64,000 nt of DNA, from NCBI RefSeq assembly GCF_000382345.1, contig NZ_KB908103.1, positions 1 to 64,000 of the forward strand, written 5' to 3'. Under the pieces are notes generated by a model. The model had not been told where the DNA came from and searched no databases. It worked only from the letters and a program-made list of their open reading frames with translations. The stretch's first letter is position 1. Every line of letters starts with the position of its first letter. Shown piece after piece: positions 55,398 through 64,000 of this stretch. The position numbers and the translations under genes are program-made. The DNA is from Massilia niastensis DSM 21313 (GTDB lineage Bacteria; Pseudomonadota; Gammaproteobacteria; Burkholderiales; Burkholderiaceae_D).

Positions 55398-56642
55398 ATG
55401 GCACGACGTCCGGGGATCTTTCCCACATTTTTTCTATCCGGCTTTGAATGCTCCACCTTCTTGTGGGGCAATAATGTGCGGCGTAACCTGGTGGCGGAAA
55501 CCAGGCACGACCTTCATGCCGCCGAGGATTACCGGATCCTGAGCAGCCTGGGCATCGCCGTGGCCCGCGAAGGCATACCGTGGCCCATGGTGGACAGGGG
55601 CGGCTGCTGCGACTTCTCGTCCATCGATCCCTTCATCGAGGCCATGAACGCGTCAAGCGTCATCCCGATCTGGGACCTCTGCCACTATGGCTACCCGGAT
55701 GAGCTCGACCCGTTTTCCGACGCCTTCGTGAGCCGCTTCGCGGCGTACTGCCGCGCCGCCGCCGAATACGTGCTGCCGAAGGTCCGCGGCCCGCATTTCT
55801 TCACACCAATCAACGAGATCACCTTCTTTTCCTTCTGCGCCGGCGAATGGGGCTGGGCCGCGCCCTATCGCTGCAGCCGGGACGACAGGATGCGCCTGCG
55901 GCTGGCGCTGTGCCGGGCCGCGATCGCCGGCGTGAAGGCGATACGGGAGGTCGATTCCGATGCGCGCATGGTGCACGTCGATCCGCTGGTGCGGGTCGTG
56001 GCGCCGCGCGACCGCCCCGACCAGGTGGAGGCCGCGCACCACGAGACCATGGTCGACACCTTCCTGTCCTGGGACATCATCTCCGGGCGGGAGCATCCCG
56101 AATTCGGCGGATCGCCCGAGATCCTGGACATCGTCGGCGCGAACGCCTATTCATTCGGACAGATGGAATACCGCGAGCGTGGACCGCATGCGCCGCTGCC
56201 GCCCGGCGACGAGCGCATCGCGCCGCTGTGCGACATGCTGGACATGGTGTGGCAACGCTATCGCCGGCCGATGATCATCGGCGAGACCAGCGGCCTGTTC
56301 GATGGCCGCGCAAGCTGGCTCAGGGATGTGATGGGGGAGTCGCTGGCGGCGGTGCGTCGCGGCATGGATCTGCAGGGGATCTGCCTGTTCCCCGGGGTCG
56401 ACATGCCGGACTGGCATACCGGTGCGTGGGTGAAGAACGGCATCTGCGACCTGGTCGAGGAAAACGGAGACCTGAAGCGGGTGCCGAACCAGGAGTACGT
56501 CGATGAATTGCGGCGCTGGCAAAAGGAGCTGAACCGGGTCACCCGGCTGGACGAGGATCCGTTCAGCGATCCGGTGGAACTGCAGGATGTGATCGATGCG
56601 GCGCATCGGCTCGACATGCAGCCGGACAAGGACTGGCACTGA
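55398..56642 (+). CDS. GH1-like beta-glycosidase family protein
   Basis: The product is 414 aa, starting MARRPGIFPTFFLSGFECST behind AGGAGAG, without a signal peptide. It has the family 1-type (beta/alpha)8 pattern: FECSTFLWG near the start, VIPIWDLCHYGYPDELDPF, the acid/base FTPINEITFF (Glu near residue 140) and the nucleophile region MIIGETSGLF (Glu near residue 296). It would hydrolyse a beta-linked glycoside in the cytoplasm. Shorter than classical GH1 (about 450 aa) and divergent, so substrate is open. Confidence 0.78.
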   Translation: MARRPGIFPTFFLSGFECSTFLWGNNVRRNLVAETRHDLHAAEDYRILSSLGIAVAREGIPWPMVDRGGCCDFSSIDPFIEAMNASSVIPIWDLCHYGYPDELDPFSDAFVSRFAAYCRAAAEYVLPKVRGPHFFTPINEITFFSFCAGEWGWAAPYRCSRDDRMRLRLALCRAAIAGVKAIREVDSDARMVHVDPLVRVVAPRDRPDQVEAAHHETMVDTFLSWDIISGREHPEFGGSPEILDIVGANAYSFGQMEYRERGPHAPLPPGDERIAPLCDMLDMVWQRYRRPMIIGETSGLFDGRASWLRDVMGESLAAVRRGMDLQGICLFPGVDMPDWHTGAWVKNGICDLVEENGDLKRVPNQEYVDELRRWQKELNRVTRLDEDPFSDPVELQDVIDAAHRLDMQPDKDWH

Positions 56643-56654
56643 GCGACCGGGCGG

Positions 56655-57458
56655 TCAACCTGCGCCGGCGTCCGCACCGCGCGAGCGCAGGCTGTACCAG
56701 GCGATGCCGAGCAGTTCGTACACGGCATACCAGGAGCGGCGCATGCCCTCGGCGCTCGGCACCCAGGCGCCGAGTCCCTTCGACTGCTGGCCGAGGAACA
56801 TGGTCGGCGCACTGACCACCTCGAGCCCGGCGCGTTCGAACGCGGCGCGGGCGCGCGCCATGTGCATCGCATCGGTCACGAGGAGGATGCGCCTGACGCC
56901 ATCCGTGCGCAGCAGCGCGGCGCTATGGGTCGCGTTCTCGCCGGTATCGCGGGAGCGCGTCTCGACCCATTGCACCGGCACGCCGAAATCCTCGCGCAGC
57001 GCCGTCGCCATCGCATCGGCCTTGGTATAGGCGCGCTCCTCCGCGGCGACCCCGGCTCCGCTGGCGCCGTTGCCGCCACTCACGAGTACGGGCAGCCCGG
57101 TACGCCGCTGCAGGTGCGCCGCGTAGCGCAGGCGCGCCAGGGCGACGTAGTCGGGGATGTCGCGGTCGCCGTATTCGGGCGCATGCTGCACCCGCCCGGC
57201 GGCGAGCACGACAATCGCCTGCGCCCCGGCGCGTTCGGGAGCCTGGAGGGGCGAGGTCAGCCGTTCGAGCGGCGCGACGAACAGGCGTGCGCCGGCGGTA
57301 CTGGACAGGAAGGCCAGCGCCGCCAGCCCGGCGCCGGCGACCATGCGCCCGGCGCGCGGCCAGCGGCGCCAGATCGCCAGGCCGACAGCGATCAGCAGGA
57401 ACAGGCTGGCCGGAGGAAGGAAAAAGTCGCGGGGGATGGCGTTGATCAGCTCGAGCAC
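56655..57458 (-). CDS. YdcF/ElyC-SanA family membrane protein (DUF218)
   Basis: The product is 267 aa from GTG 57458. Two N-terminal membrane helices (SLFLLIAVGLAIW and MVAGAGLAALAFLSS) are followed by the DUF218 domain: AIVVLAAGRVQHAPEYGDRD, LPVLVSGGNG, ETRSRDTGENATHSAALL and ILLVTDAMHMARARAAFERA. In Escherichia coli, relatives ElyC and SanA affect envelope and peptidoglycan integrity; that role is not shown here. It ends 12 nt from the convergent glycosidase gene. Confidence 0.85.
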   Translation of the reverse strand: MLELINAIPRDFFLPPASLFLLIAVGLAIWRRWPRAGRMVAGAGLAALAFLSSTAGARLFVAPLERLTSPLQAPERAGAQAIVVLAAGRVQHAPEYGDRDIPDYVALARLRYAAHLQRRTGLPVLVSGGNGASGAGVAAEERAYTKADAMATALREDFGVPVQWVETRSRDTGENATHSAALLRTDGVRRILLVTDAMHMARARAAFERAGLEVVSAPTMFLGQQSKGLGAWVPSAEGMRRSWYAVYELLGIAWYSLRSRGADAGAG

Positions 57459-57560
57459 GGTGTGGGGGCGTGAGTTGCATTCAAGATGCAGGCAGCCAGA
57501 GTAAACCGCAAGCGGAGGCGTGACGTCAAGAAATCCCGGGTGGCGCTGTCATCCGGAAAG

Positions 57561-57725
57561 CTAGTGGGTCACTTGGCAACGGGAGTGGCCAATAAAAGCG
57601 ATGGATTTTTGCGCCAGGCCAGGCGCAAACCGCAGCGATAGCTGGCTATCGCGAGGATTTGCAACAACGCCTGGCGCAAAAAGACGCGCTTTTATGCCAC
57701 GATCTGCTGCCAGGTGACCCACTAG
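57561..57725. mobile_element. 165-bp palindromic MITE-like element
   Basis: The element is an imperfect palindrome over its whole length. The ends CTAGTGGGTCAC (57561-57572) and its exact complement (57714-57725) are followed inward by matching blocks, including TTTTTGCGCCAGGC (57606-57619) with GCCTGGCGCAAAAA (57669-57682), and the centre GCGATAGC-TG-GCTATCGC (57635-57652). Terminal CTAG may be a 4-bp target duplication, as for IS5-type elements, or part of the repeat. It has no gene of its own. Its right CTAG contains the stop codon of the beta-lactamase gene. The remaining intergenic part, 57459-57560, shows nothing. Confidence 0.75.
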
Positions 57726-58891
57726 TTCGTGCTCGGCGAGAGTTGCTGGAGGATGGCGTGGGCGGCCTTGACCCTGGCCGGAATCGGATAATTCTTGTTC
57801 GCCAGCATCACGATACCGATCTTCTTGCCAGGCACGAAGGCGACATAGGCGCCGAATCCCCTCGTGGAGCCAGTCTTGTCGAACAGCGTGCCGGGTGGAG
57901 GCGCGCTTGGCGGATTCAGTTTCCTGGCCGGATTGGCCGAACGGATCATGTGCTCCGCATTGCCGGCCAGTAGACGTTCCAGGCTGACGGGGTAGGGGAA
58001 CTGCTCCCACCCGAGCCCCTGCACCATGGCCCCGGTGTCGAAATAGCCGGTGTGGGTGCCCTCCACCGCGCGCCGGACCGGTCCATCGAGCCGCCGTGGC
58101 TCGATGTTCGCCTGCACGAAGCGGATCATGTCGGCGGCCGTCGACTTGACGCCATAGGCTTCGGCGTCGAATACCCCCGGACTGACCCGGACCGGCTGGT
58201 TCGCCCTGTCGTAGCCCCACGCATAATTCGCCATCGCCTTGTCCGGCACGCGGACGTGGCTTTGCTTCAGGCCGAGGGCAGGGAACAGCCGGTGCTCCAG
58301 GGCGTCGCCAAAATCTGTCTGCAATGCGAGGGCGGTGACATGGCCGAGCAGGCCGATGCTGGGATTGGAATACCTGCGCCGGGTACCGGGTTCGGCCTCG
58401 GCTTGCCAGTGCCGGAAAAAGGCGAGCATCCGCTTGTCGTCCGTCACCTCGTCTGGAAACTGCAGGGGCAGTCCCCCGGCGGCGTAGGCGCCCAGGTCGA
58501 GCAGGCTGGCCTTGTCCACCGCGCTGCCCTTCAGCGCGGGAAGGTAGGCGCCCGGGTGCTCGTCCAGGGACAGTTTGCCGAGGGCCTGGGCGTAGCAGGC
58601 CAGGGTGGCCGTGAAGGTCTTGCTGATGGAGCCGAGCTCGAACAGCGTGTGCGCGCTGACCGGCGTCGCCTGCTCCCGCGACGCCACGCCATAGTTGAAG
58701 AAGTGGGCCCGGCCATCGACGGTGACGGCGACCGCCATGCCGGGCACGTCGTACTTCGCCATGAGCGGACGGATGGCGCTGTCGACGGCGCGTTCGATGC
58801 GCGCGGCGTCGGAGGCGGCCCGGCTGCCGAAGGGCAGCAGGCAAACGAGGGCGATTGCCAGGCAGGCGACAGGTCTTGGCCAGATGTTCAA
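57722..58891 (-). CDS. Class C (AmpC-like) beta-lactamase / serine hydrolase
   Basis: The product is 389 aa from TTG 58891, with GGAG upstream and a good signal peptide ([20 protein letters not shown]). The active-site motifs of class C enzymes are in place: SISK at 88-91, YSN at 174-176 and KTG at 339-341, plus the normal overall length. It is predicted to hydrolyse beta-lactams, though related esterases share these motifs. No ampR is adjacent. The stop codon lies in the end of the palindromic element at 57561-57725. Confidence 0.85.
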   Translation of the reverse strand: MNIWPRPVACLAIALVCLLPFGSRAASDAARIERAVDSAIRPLMAKYDVPGMAVAVTVDGRAHFFNYGVASREQATPVSAHTLFELGSISKTFTATLACYAQALGKLSLDEHPGAYLPALKGSAVDKASLLDLGAYAAGGLPLQFPDEVTDDKRMLAFFRHWQAEAEPGTRRRYSNPSIGLLGHVTALALQTDFGDALEHRLFPALGLKQSHVRVPDKAMANYAWGYDRANQPVRVSPGVFDAEAYGVKSTAADMIRFVQANIEPRRLDGPVRRAVEGTHTGYFDTGAMVQGLGWEQFPYPVSLERLLAGNAEHMIRSANPARKLNPPSAPPPGTLFDKTGSTRGFGAYVAFVPGKKIGIVMLANKNYPIPARVKAAHAILQQLSPSTN

Positions 58892-58992
58892 GGACTTCTC
58901 CAGTTCTTCGTTCGACAGGTGTGGTGAGCCGAAGTATAGGGACGGCAGGGCTGGCGGGAACAGCGCGGTCATCCCGGCCCTCCGGTGTTTCG

Positions 58993-59745
58993 TCACATCG
59001 CCGACTTCACCGCGCACACATGGCGTTCGCTGACCGCCACCACGCCGCCGCCGCGCAGCAGGAGACGCCAGGCGCAGTCGCCGCTGACCTCCAGGCGCGC
59101 GATCTGGTCGCGCCGGACGATCGCGCCCCGGTGCACGCGCAGGAAGGCGCCGGGATCGAGCAGCGCCTCGAGGCGGTTGAGGGTCATCCGGTGCAGGACC
59201 GTGCGCGCGGCCAGGTGCAGCTCGACATAATTGCCGGCCGATGCGATCCACAGGATGTCGCCGACGAGGACCTGCTCGATGCGGCCGACCGAGCGCACAT
59301 TGATGCGTTCCACGCGCGGCGCGCCGCCGCCATCGAGGTAGTCGCGCAGGGCCGCGCCATAGGCTTCGCGCTGGCGCAGGCGCAGCATGGCGCCGGCGCG
59401 CTCGGTGGCCTGCGCCAGCCTGGCATCGTCGAGCGGCTTGAGGAGATAGTCGAGCGCGTGGACCTCGAAGGCGTCGATCGCATGCGCGCCGTAGGCGGTC
59501 ACGAAGATGACCAGGGGCGGGGCGCGCAGCTGGCTGAGCGCGCGCGCGAGCGCGAGTCCCGATTCGGCCGGCATGTGGATGTCCAGGAACACCACGTCGA
59601 TGTCGTGGCTGGCCAGGGCCGAGCGCGCGGCCGCCGCGCTGTCGCATTCGGCGCAAAGCAGCCAGTCCGGATGCGCAGCCATGGCCAGGCGCAGGTTGCG
59701 CCGTCCCGGCGCCTCGTCGTCGACGATCAGGTAGCGCACGGTCAT
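58993..59745 (-). CDS. LytTR-family response regulator
   Basis: The product is 250 aa. The N-terminal receiver has the phospho-acceptor Asp 55 in VVFLDIHMP and Lys in YLLKPLDD. The C-terminal LytTR DNA-binding domain shows [16 protein letters not shown] and the [15 protein letters not shown] signature. Its ATG overlaps the stop of the histidine kinase upstream by four bases, so the pair is a co-translated two-component system. Its targets are unknown; the beta-lactamase gene downstream lies 101 nt away on the same strand. Confidence 0.92.
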   Translation of the reverse strand: MTVRYLIVDDEAPGRRNLRLAMAAHPDWLLCAECDSAAAARSALASHDIDVVFLDIHMPAESGLALARALSQLRAPPLVIFVTAYGAHAIDAFEVHALDYLLKPLDDARLAQATERAGAMLRLRQREAYGAALRDYLDGGGAPRVERINVRSVGRIEQVLVGDILWIASAGNYVELHLAARTVLHRMTLNRLEALLDPGAFLRVHRGAIVRRDQIARLEVSGDCAWRLLLRGGGVVAVSERHVCAVKSAM

Positions 59746-60872
59746 GGCTGGTCCGGGTCCGTGAGCGGCAGGCGGACCTCGGCCACGAAGCGGTCGCCCT
59801 GCGGGCCGGCCCGCAGCGATGCGGCCGGGTTCATGAGCCCCAGCCGGTCGCGCGTATTGGCCAGTCCGAGACCGGCGCCCGGATTCGCCGAAGCTGGCCC
59901 GCCCACGGGATTCGTGACCCGGATGAGCAGGGCCTCGCCCTGCCGCTCGAAGGACAGCCGGATGTCGCCCGGCCCATCGCGGCAGTCGAGATCGTGGCGC
60001 AAGGCGTTCTCGACCAGCGGCTGCAGCAGCAGGGGCGGGCACTCGACCTCGTGCAGGAGGTCGCCGTCGCCGGCTATCCGCACCTGCAGCCTGGCGCCGT
60101 AGCGCAGGCGCTGCAGTTCGAGGTAGTCGCGCACGAACTGCAGTTCCGCGGCGACGGTGACCGTATTGCGCGCGCTGGCCGACAGGGCGTAGCGCAGCAG
60201 GCTGCTCAGGCGGCCGATGCCTCCCAGCGCCAGCGTCCTGTCGCCGTCCCGCACCAGCGCGCTGATCGCGTTCAGGGCATTGAACAGGAAGTGCGGCTCG
60301 AGTTGCGCGCGCAGCGCCAGCAGGCGCTGTTCTTCCAGCGCCAGGCGCAGGTTGAGCATGTCGGTCTGGGCGCGTTGCCAGCCCAGTTCGCGCTCCCTGG
60401 CCTGCCGTCCGTAGTGGATGGCCAGGATGGCGGCAAAGGTGCCGGTGGTCGAGAACCAGCCGACCAGCAGCATCTTCAGCAGCAGCTGCCATGCCTCGTC
60501 CAGGCTGGCCACGTCCAGGTAGCCGCGCAGCCAGGCGATATACAGCCATTGGGCCGGCTGGAACACCAGCACCAGGCCGATGAAAAGCAGCACCACGTGC
60601 CGTGGGCGATCGATGAGGACCGGCCAGCGCGCCAGCGCCATGCCCAGGCCGACGCTCAGGACGATCAGCGGCACGGCGTATTCGATGAACCAGGTGAGCA
60701 GCAGGGAGGAATACGGGCTGGCGACGCCGATCCGCAGGTTGTCGCTATAGGTCTGCAGGGCGCCCAGGGCGCTGATCGCCATCCACAGGAGCACGGTCGA
60801 CACGATGGTCCCGAGCGCCGGCGGGATGGCGGGAAACGGAGCGGGGAGGGGAAGGAATTGCCGTGTATTCAT
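59742..60872 (-). CDS. LytS/YehU-type membrane histidine kinase
   Basis: The product is 376 aa. Four N-terminal membrane helices (about residues 20-150) are followed by the His_kinase domain with His 194 in [20 protein letters not shown] and an HATPase with [16 protein letters not shown] and [11 protein letters not shown]. The class pairs with LytTR regulators, as encoded next. No ribosome-binding site is seen before ATG 60872, and a -10-like TATACT lies only seven bases upstream, hinting at a leaderless mRNA. Confidence 0.9.
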   Translation of the reverse strand: MNTRQFLPLPAPFPAIPPALGTIVSTVLLWMAISALGALQTYSDNLRIGVASPYSSLLLTWFIEYAVPLIVLSVGLGMALARWPVLIDRPRHVVLLFIGLVLVFQPAQWLYIAWLRGYLDVASLDEAWQLLLKMLLVGWFSTTGTFAAILAIHYGRQARERELGWQRAQTDMLNLRLALEEQRLLALRAQLEPHFLFNALNAISALVRDGDRTLALGGIGRLSSLLRYALSASARNTVTVAAELQFVRDYLELQRLRYGARLQVRIAGDGDLLHEVECPPLLLQPLVENALRHDLDCRDGPGDIRLSFERQGEALLIRVTNPVGGPASANPGAGLGLANTRDRLGLMNPAASLRAGPQGDRFVAEVRLPLTDPDQP

Positions 60873-60879
60873 CGATAAA

Positions 60880-60885
60880 AGTATA
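60880..60885 (-). promoter_or_regulatory. -10-like TATACT, leaderless start candidate
   Basis: On the minus strand TATACT is followed by TTTATCG and then ATG at 60872, so a transcript starting at the usual distance would begin at or next to the start codon. The -35 is weak. Confidence 0.4.
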
Positions 60886-61019
60886 ACAGTGGCAAATATC
60901 GTCGAAAGTGCAGCCGGCGGGAGCCGTCACGCGGATCCGGCGTTTGGTCACATTCCTGCTGCCGGGCCGCCTGGCGCGCCGCACAATCGGCGCGATCCAG
61001 CCCATCCGAAGGAGGTCGT

Positions 61020-61916
61020 TTGAAACAGCTTTCCCGCCTGGTTTTTTCCCTGTGCTGCCTTGCCGGCGCCGCCGCCGCGGCCCCGCTCGACCCCTTCCTG
61101 CTCGAGAACACCGAGGTGCGCGACATCCAGGCCCGGGCCCTGAAGCGCGACTACCAGGTGTACGTCGCGCTGCCCGAGTCCTACCGCGGGTCGAGCCGGC
61201 GTTACCCGGTCCTGTTCGTCACCGATGCCGGCTATGCCTTCCCGGTCGTGCGCAGCATCGCCCAGCGCCTGGCCAGGCATGCCGGCATGGAGGAAGTCAT
61301 CGTCGTCGGCCTGTCGTATGCCAGGGGCGACGGCGCCATCCACAGCCGCCGCCGCGACTACACGCCGACGGTGCCGCGCGGGCACACTTACCGTTCCGAC
61401 ATGCCGGGGCGCGCGCCCGCGTTCGGCGAGGCGGCGGCCTATGGGCGCTTCATCGCCGCCGAGGTGTTCCCGATGATCGCCGCCCACTATCGCGCCGACA
61501 TGAAGCGGAAGATCTTCGTGGGCCATTCGTACGGCAGCCTGCTGGGCCTGCAGATACTGCTGGACCAGCCGCGCACCTTCGAGCACTACATCCTGGGCAG
61601 CCCTTCGCTGTGGTTCGACCGTGGCGTGATGTTCGAGCGCGAACAGGACTACGCGGCGAAGCACAGGGATCTGCCGGCGTCGCTCTACTTCGGCATCGGC
61701 GGCGCCGAGACGCTGGCGCCCGGGAAGAAGCGTTCGCGTTCGGAGGAAAACGCGGACATGGTCGCCGACCTGCGCGATTTCGACAGGTCGCTGGCGGCGC
61801 GCCGCTATCCCGGCCTGAGCACGCGGCTCGAGGTCTTCGCCGGCGAAGACCACGCGAGCGTCTTCCCCTTCGTGCTCACCCGCGGATTGCGCTCCTACCT
61901 GGGCCAGCACAAGTGA
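61020..61916 (+). CDS. Secreted esterase-D/enterochelin-esterase-like hydrolase
   Basis: The product is 298 aa from TTG 61020, placed by the very strong AAGGAGGT just upstream and by the resulting signal peptide (MKQLSRLVFSLCCLAGAAAA if read with Met). It is an alpha/beta hydrolase of the esterase PF00756 type, with the nucleophile in FVGHSYGSLLGL (about residue 170) and the late His in AGEDHASVFP. Substrates in the family include siderophores, S-formylglutathione and carbohydrate esters; nothing here singles one out. It is divergent from the LytS-like kinase, whose promoter region it shares. Confidence 0.85.
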   Translation: MKQLSRLVFSLCCLAGAAAAAPLDPFLLENTEVRDIQARALKRDYQVYVALPESYRGSSRRYPVLFVTDAGYAFPVVRSIAQRLARHAGMEEVIVVGLSYARGDGAIHSRRRDYTPTVPRGHTYRSDMPGRAPAFGEAAAYGRFIAAEVFPMIAAHYRADMKRKIFVGHSYGSLLGLQILLDQPRTFEHYILGSPSLWFDRGVMFEREQDYAAKHRDLPASLYFGIGGAETLAPGKKRSRSEENADMVADLRDFDRSLAARRYPGLSTRLEVFAGEDHASVFPFVLTRGLRSYLGQHK

Positions 61917-61997
61917 AAAGGGGCGGCCGGCCGGCGGCGACATGGATGACGCTTCGGTGTATATTGCTGGGCGAAACGACAACCCCACTGGTTCCCC

Positions 61998-63473
61998 ATG
62001 TCTCCGGTTCTACTTTTTTGCATCCTCATCGCCTATTTCGCCCTCTTGCTCGCGGTCGCCTGGGCGACCTCGCGCAACGCCAACAACGACAGCTTCTTCA
62101 TCGGTAACAAGAGCAGCAACTGGATGCTGGTCGCCTTCGGCATGGTCGGCACCACCCTGTCCGGCGCCACCTTCATCAGCGTGCCGGGCGCGGTCGGGGC
62201 CGACGGCTTCGGCTACGCCCAGATCCTGATCGGCTACGTGATCGGCTACATCGCCGTCGCCTACATCCTGCTGCCGCTGTACTACCGGCTCAAGCTGACC
62301 TCGATCTACCACTACCTCGACGTGCGCCTCGGGCGCCGCGCCTACCAGAGCGGGGCGGGCTTCTTCATCATCTCGCGCCTGCTGGGCGCCACCGCGCGTC
62401 TCTATTTAGTAGTCAATATCCTGCAGGCGATCATCCTCGACAGCCTGGGCATTCCGTTCTGGATCACCACCCTGGTCATCCTGGGCATGATCCTGATGTA
62501 CACCTACCAGGGCGGCGTCAAGACCATCGTCTGGACCGACACCCTGCAAACCACCTGCATGCTGTTCGGCCTGTTCGCCTGCGTCTGGTTCCTGCTGAAC
62601 GAACTGGGCATGTCGATTCCCGAGAGCCTGAACCAGATGCAGTCGCAGGGCCTGTCGCGCATCTTCACGATGGACTTCGACAGCCCCAACTTCTTCCTCA
62701 AGCAGATCCTGGCCGGCGCCTTCATCGTGCTGACCATGACCGGCATGGACCAGGAGATGATGCAGAAGACCATTTCGGTGAAGACCCTGGGCGACTCGCA
62801 GAAGAATCTCTTGAGCCTGACGGCGGTGCTGGTGGTGGTGCTGATGTCCTTCCTGTTCCTGGGCGGCCTGCTCTACCTGTACGCGCCCGCCGCCGGCGTG
62901 GCCGTCACCGGCGACAAGATCTTCCCGGCCGTGGTGATGGGCCACCTGCCGGCCACGGTGCAGATCATCTTCCTGGTCGCCCTGATCTCGGCGCTGTTCC
63001 CGAGCGCGGACGGCGCCATCACGGCGCTCACCTCCTCGTTCTGCATCGACATCCTGGGCATCAAGCGCCGCACCGACCTGAGCGAAGCGGGCAAGGAACG
63101 CCTGCGCCGCCACGTGCACCTGGGCTTCGCCTTCCTGTTCCTGCTGCTGGTGATGGCCTTCAAGGTGGCCGACAGCCCGAGCATGATCGTGGTGATCCTG
63201 AAACTGGCCAGCTATACCTATGGCCCGCTGCTGGGCCTGTTCGCCTTCGGCATGCTGACCCGCCGCACCCTGACCGACCGCCTGGTGCCGTTCGTCACGA
63301 TTGGCGCACCGGTTCTTTGCGCGCTCCTTGAGTACAATCAGGAATACCTGCTCGGCTCGTATCGACTCGGGCTGGAATTGCTCATGGTAAATGGCATACT
63401 GGTCTATGCCGGCCTGTTCGCGATCTCGCAGCGCGCACAGGCCGGGGCCGGTCCGGCCGCCGTCGCCGCGTAA
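61998..63473 (+). CDS. Sodium:solute symporter family transporter
   Basis: The product is 491 aa with about thirteen helices, starting MSPVLLFCILIAYFALLLAV. The SSS-family pattern includes NDSFFIGNKSSNWMLVAFGM, GTTLSGATFISVPGAVG (the sodium-site region) and ALISALFPSADGAITALTSS. It would couple uptake of an organic solute to sodium. The substrate is unknown. It lies 81 nt after the esterase and 29 nt before sppA. Confidence 0.88.
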   Translation: MSPVLLFCILIAYFALLLAVAWATSRNANNDSFFIGNKSSNWMLVAFGMVGTTLSGATFISVPGAVGADGFGYAQILIGYVIGYIAVAYILLPLYYRLKLTSIYHYLDVRLGRRAYQSGAGFFIISRLLGATARLYLVVNILQAIILDSLGIPFWITTLVILGMILMYTYQGGVKTIVWTDTLQTTCMLFGLFACVWFLLNELGMSIPESLNQMQSQGLSRIFTMDFDSPNFFLKQILAGAFIVLTMTGMDQEMMQKTISVKTLGDSQKNLLSLTAVLVVVLMSFLFLGGLLYLYAPAAGVAVTGDKIFPAVVMGHLPATVQIIFLVALISALFPSADGAITALTSSFCIDILGIKRRTDLSEAGKERLRRHVHLGFAFLFLLLVMAFKVADSPSMIVVILKLASYTYGPLLGLFAFGMLTRRTLTDRLVPFVTIGAPVLCALLEYNQEYLLGSYRLGLELLMVNGILVYAGLFAISQRAQAGAGPAAVAA

Positions 63474-63502
63474 TCCCGGCGTCACTTTCTAACGGAGTTT
63501 TG

Positions 63503-64000
63503 ATGGCCTTCAAACCCTTCAGCGCCCTGCGGCGCGGGTTCGGCTGGTTGTGGAGCGCGCTCGACGCCACCCGCCGGACCTTCTTCAACCTGCTGTTCCT
63601 GCTGTTTATCATCCTGCTGGCCTGGATGGTCTTCGGCGGCAGCGGCGTCAAGCCACTGAGCAAGAACACGACGCTGGTGCTGGAACTGAAAGGCGACCTG
63701 GTCGAGCAGTACCAGACCACCCTGCGCGAAACCGTGCTCGACAGCGTGGGCGGCGACAGCAAGCGCACCGTGCGCCTGCGCGACGTGCTGGTGGCGCTGG
63801 ACGAGGCCGCCAAGGACCCGCACATCTCCACCGTCGTGCTGCTGCTCGACGAGATGGAGGGCGGGGGCCTGGCCATGCTGCGCGAATTCGGCGCCGCGGT
63901 CGACCGCGTCAAGGCGGGCGGCAAGAAAGTCGTGGCCTGGAGCGGTCAGTACGACCAGAAACGCTACCTGGTGGCCTCCCACGCGAACGAGGTCTACATC
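63503..64000 (+). CDS. sppA: Signal peptide peptidase SppA, 67K type (cut by window edge)
   Basis: The first 166 codons are present. MAFKPFSALRRGFGWLWSAL is followed by a single membrane anchor (FNLLFLLFIILLAWMVFGG) and the start of the S49 domain (NTTLVLELKGDLVEQYQTTL, RLRDVLVALDEAAKDP, REFGAAVDRVKAGGKKVVAW). It degrades leftover signal peptides in the inner membrane. The catalytic Lys and Ser regions lie partly or wholly outside the window. Start ATG 63503 follows AACGGAG. Confidence 0.88.
   Translation, partial: MAFKPFSALRRGFGWLWSALDATRRTFFNLLFLLFIILLAWMVFGGSGVKPLSKNTTLVLELKGDLVEQYQTTLRETVLDSVGGDSKRTVRLRDVLVALDEAAKDPHISTVVLLLDEMEGGGLAMLREFGAAVDRVKAGGKKVVAWSGQYDQKRYLVASHANEVYI

Noticed and set aside
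57561..58844. Open minus-strand frame running through the palindromic element into the beta-lactamase region
   Set aside because: It is in a different frame from the beta-lactamase motifs (SISK, YSN, KTG) and is only a shadow.
1..64000. CRISPR array, rRNA operon, prophage or plasmid origin
   Set aside because: No regularly spaced repeats, rRNA sequence, phage structural genes or replication genes are seen.

Overview
The window is GC-rich, densely coding DNA from a betaproteobacterium, most likely Oxalobacteraceae close to Massilia/Telluria. The evidence is the order tpiA-secG-tRNA-Leu(GAG)-nuoA to nuoN-DUF2818-nudF-ispD-ispF, the protein sequences, frequent GTG/TTG starts, and many TonB, two-component and Tat/Sec-exported proteins. 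The genus is inferred from memory of related proteins, not from a search.

Layout. 1-230: edge of an IS1182-like transposase, followed by hairpins. 0.3-5.7 kb: paired M16 peptidases (one catalytic, one lacking the zinc motif), a GIN/DUF2807 secreted protein, a Sel1-repeat protein and a methyltransferase. 5.8-23.7 kb: conserved core with a quinone oxidoreductase, tpiA, secG, tRNA-Leu, the complete 14-gene complex I operon and a DUF2818 gene, closed by a strong terminator. 23.8-30.1 kb: nudF, an HExxH-containing secreted protein, ispD, ispF, then an MFS transporter behind a 140-bp nested inverted repeat, small redox and VOC proteins, and a potassium-channel-like protein with a C-terminal zinc ribbon. 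30.1-35.2 kb: a four-gene operon on the minus strand coding for a Tat-exported flavin amine oxidase, a c-type cytochrome, a RidA protein with a signal peptide and a TonB-dependent receptor. 35.2-37.6 kb: a decayed strip with a TnsB-like fragment, a frameshifted ORF that may be SMI1-like and a frameshifted nucleoside hydrolase. 37.7-47.2 kb: two large sensor kinases, a VOC protein, a membrane FHA protein paired with a trypsin-like protease, and ribA. 47.2-51.9 kb: response regulator, HEAT-repeat protein, family 2 glycosyltransferase and a secreted TIM-barrel-like protein, probably a polysaccharide locus. 52-57.5 kb: small conserved proteins, an NYN-LOTUS protein with Arg/Gly-rich repeats, a GH1-like glycosidase and a YdcF protein. 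57.5-64 kb: a 165-bp palindromic MITE-like element at the stop codon of an AmpC-like beta-lactamase, a LytS/LytTR-type two-component pair, an esterase, a sodium:solute symporter and the start of sppA.

The most interesting system is the 30.1-35.2 kb operon. All four products are predicted to leave the cytoplasm, and together they could form an envelope amine-oxidation module. A receptor would bring in an amine, a flavoenzyme would oxidise it and pass electrons to the adjacent cytochrome c, and a periplasmic RidA would hydrolyse the imine. The nearest described precedent is nicotine oxidoreductase NicA2 with its cytochrome CycN; a dedicated exported RidA and TonB receptor are not part of that description as I know it. 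The substrate is unknown.
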